The notes beneath the pieces were generated by a model that saw only the letters and a list, made by a program, of their open reading frames with translations, searched no databases and was not told where the DNA came from. Shown in pieces: positions 22,414 to 23,550 of a DNA stretch of 23,550 nt; position 1 is the first letter of the stretch, and every line of letters begins with the position of its first letter. Source of the stretch: JBBRLA01 sp038231615 (GTDB taxonomy: Bacteria > Myxococcota_A > Polyangia > Palsa-1104 > JAEUJZ01); contig JBBRLA010000036.1 of NCBI GenBank assembly GCA_038231615.1, positions 1 through 23,550 on the forward strand, given 5' to 3'. Both the position numbers and the translations under genes were made by a program.

Positions 22414-23133
22414 TCAGGAAAGGACCCTGGTGTACAGATTCGCTACGCCCTGTGCAAGACCTGCACGGGTGGCTATTGCACCCAGGGTGCCGGCGAAGAT
22501 CGCCTGCAGGCTGCGCTGTGCGTCGAGGACGAAGCTGGCCGAGGGGGCCTTCTTCGGGGCCCGTGTCCGAGGCGAAGAAGGCTCGCCGGCAGCGGTGGCC
22601 GCCGACTTTCGCGCCAGGCGATCGTGTTTCCGGGCTACTTTTTCGCCGTGTTCCTGCCGATCGCGCAGCGCCTTCTCCGGGGCGATCATCGCCCGGCGGC
22701 GACGTTCGGCGTTCGGCGTGGGGAAGCCGGCGTTCCGGTCTTCGCGCACGTGCAGCACCACCTGAAAGCACGCCTTCACCGCGTCGGCGCGGTCGAGCAG
22801 CGCCAGATCGGTGGCGTGGTCCGCCAGGCGGTGCAAAAGATCGCCCAGGCAGGACAGGGCCAGCGAGCGATGAAGGCGCCCCTTTACCTCGCCGGGGCAC
22901 AGGGAAACATCCGGGAAGATCTCCGGCTCCCGAGACAGGGCCTCGGCGGTGGTCCACACCAGGTCGATGCCATGGACGAAGGTGTAGCCCGAGAGCGCCA
23001 TGCGTTCGCCGGGAGTCAGGCGCACGCCGGGCAGGCAGCGGGTGGCGCGGGCCACCTGCCACAGGCAGCGGAACACGTCCTTCACGGCAAAGTCGGGGTC
23101 GGTGGGGTCGATTTCGCGATCGGCGATCGTCAT
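22414..23133 (-). CDS. Hypothetical helical protein with basic linker (239 aa)
   Basis: 239 residues beginning MTIADREIDPTDPDFAVKDV. Residues about 15-130 are helical with scattered Cys and His (FRCLWQVARATRCLPGVRLTPG, RLHRSLALSCLGDLLHRLADH, KACFQVVLHVRED). A Lys/Arg/Ala/Pro-rich linker follows (about 140-200), and then a C-terminal amphipathic or weakly hydrophobic helix (LQAIFAGTLGAIATRAGLAQGVANL). No family was recognised. ATG 23133 has ACGGGGC upstream. It is the first complete gene of the minus-strand set that ends with the MCP-like gene. Confidence 0.7.
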   Translation of the reverse strand: MTIADREIDPTDPDFAVKDVFRCLWQVARATRCLPGVRLTPGERMALSGYTFVHGIDLVWTTAEALSREPEIFPDVSLCPGEVKGRLHRSLALSCLGDLLHRLADHATDLALLDRADAVKACFQVVLHVREDRNAGFPTPNAERRRRAMIAPEKALRDRQEHGEKVARKHDRLARKSAATAAGEPSSPRTRAPKKAPSASFVLDAQRSLQAIFAGTLGAIATRAGLAQGVANLYTRVLS

Positions 23134-23323
23134 GCCCCGTTCATCGGCACGCGATCGGAAGGACTTGAGGGGGCGGGAAAAGAACCAGGATGGCAGCGTG
23201 ACCCGGGCATAGAATAAGGAGAGGGGCGGGCATAAGGAGAAGGCGGCGCAGGGGCCCTCCTTTAATAGATGGGGCCGGCAGGGGCCCTGCGATGGGACCG
23301 GCGCCTTGGGCGGGCGGACCTCT
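23134..23323. other. Gene-free stretch with short repeats
   Basis: 190 bases between the partial gene and the 239-residue gene. It has two ATAAGGAGA words (about 23213 and 23233) and two CAGGGGCCCT words, one in the palindrome GCAGGGGCCCTGC. A promoter for the minus-strand set may lie here, but no convincing -35/-10 pair was found. No RNA gene was seen. Confidence 0.5.
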
Positions 23324-23550
23324 TTACCCTGACGAGCTTCCTTTCTGCTTCCTCGATCTCGGAACTGGCCCGGGCCAGGCCCGCGCCGACTTCAGCGCCT
23401 CCCGCAGCTCGTGCAGTTTGTCCAGGTCCTTCCGCTCGATCTGGGCCCGCCGATTCGCCGTCAGTTCCACCCCGAGTAGCTCGCACATGTCGGCGATCCC
23501 CAGGCGCAGGCTCTCTTCCCGGCCCAGGCGCTCGCCCTTTTCCTGGCCCA
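23324..23550 (-). CDS. C-terminal fragment of a Rpn/PD-(D/E)XK transposase-like protein (edge-truncated)
   Basis: The frame enters from the right edge with 74 visible residues: GQEKGERLGREESLRLGIADMCELLGVELTANRRAQIERKDLDKLHELREAL and a short basic end, stopping at TAA 23326-23324. The EKGERLGREE stretch followed by a helical LELLGV...I..LDKLHELREAL tail is like the C-terminus of Rpn-family (PD-(D/E)XK) hypothetical proteins, which often carry such E-K-G-rich linkers. The last 20 residues (ARAWPGPVPRSRKQKGSSSG) are unlike that family, whereas the neighbouring frame reads ASSEIEEAERKLVRVKR, suggesting a possible frameshift near 23390. The catalytic part is outside the window, so the call is tentative. 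Confidence 0.45.
   Translation of the reverse strand, partial: GQEKGERLGREESLRLGIADMCELLGVELTANRRAQIERKDLDKLHELREALKSARAWPGPVPRSRKQKGSSSG

Noticed and set aside
23262..23486. 74-codon minus-strand frame starting ATG at 23486
   Set aside because: Its first half lies out of phase with the better EKG-rich frame from the edge; only its latter part might be real if there is a frameshift.
1..23550. tRNA, rRNA, riboswitch or transposase genes
   Set aside because: No cloverleaf, rRNA-like, riboswitch-like or IS transposase sequence was recognised by eye on either strand.

Overview
The window is a gene-dense, very GC-rich bacterial chromosome segment with strong G/C preference at third codon positions. 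It carries OmpA-family lipoproteins with Cys-rich and TSP3 modules, long linkers and relaxed signal peptides, a steroid-enzyme homologue and a soluble MCP-like protein. This suggests a Myxococcota (deltaproteobacterial) organism; that assignment is an inference from gene content, as no rRNA marker is present.

Left part (1-6051, + strand): a PepQ-like Xaa-Pro dipeptidase, a multi-pass protein that matches plant cycloeucalenol cycloisomerase, a TPR/S1-domain protein with low-complexity ends, a small four-helix membrane protein, and an E. coli-type cyclopropane fatty acid synthase. A lipoprotein gene on the opposite strand (6067-7308) has an in-frame TAA in the middle of a beta-sandwich domain.

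Middle (7462-11255): an operon-like + strand set consisting of a small Cys-rich protein, a divergent IorA-like 2-oxoacid oxidoreductase, rsmD and coaD, joined by overlaps. After it come a possible sigma-54 promoter, a secreted Lys/Asp heptad-repeat protein and a bidirectional terminator shared with a convergent MATE transporter.

12786-16492 (+): a beta-propeller-like lipoprotein, a Cys-rich Pal-like OmpA lipoprotein and a CpoB/YbgF-like coiled-coil TPR lipoprotein, in the order of tolB-pal-cpoB, followed by a small acidic protein. Next is a repeat-rich intergenic block with 97-bp direct repeats and a 24-bp perfect inverted repeat. On the minus strand, a SAM methyltransferase and a Gfo/Idh/MocA oxidoreductase form a pair; an OmpA/TSP3 protein diverges from them.

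Right part (19615-23550, - strand): three unrecognised genes lead into a soluble MCP-like protein with a CheZ-like D-x3-Q helix. The 3' end of this last gene is tandemly repeated in about 70-bp units. An edge-truncated gene lies upstream. This co-oriented set is the best candidate for an undescribed system.

Short in-phase duplications recur throughout (18-, 21-, 24-, 30-, 70- and 97-bp units). One 29-bp unit occurs in unrelated coding regions. Several genes without a Shine-Dalgarno have a -10-like hexamer about 7 bases before the start codon, suggesting leaderless transcripts.
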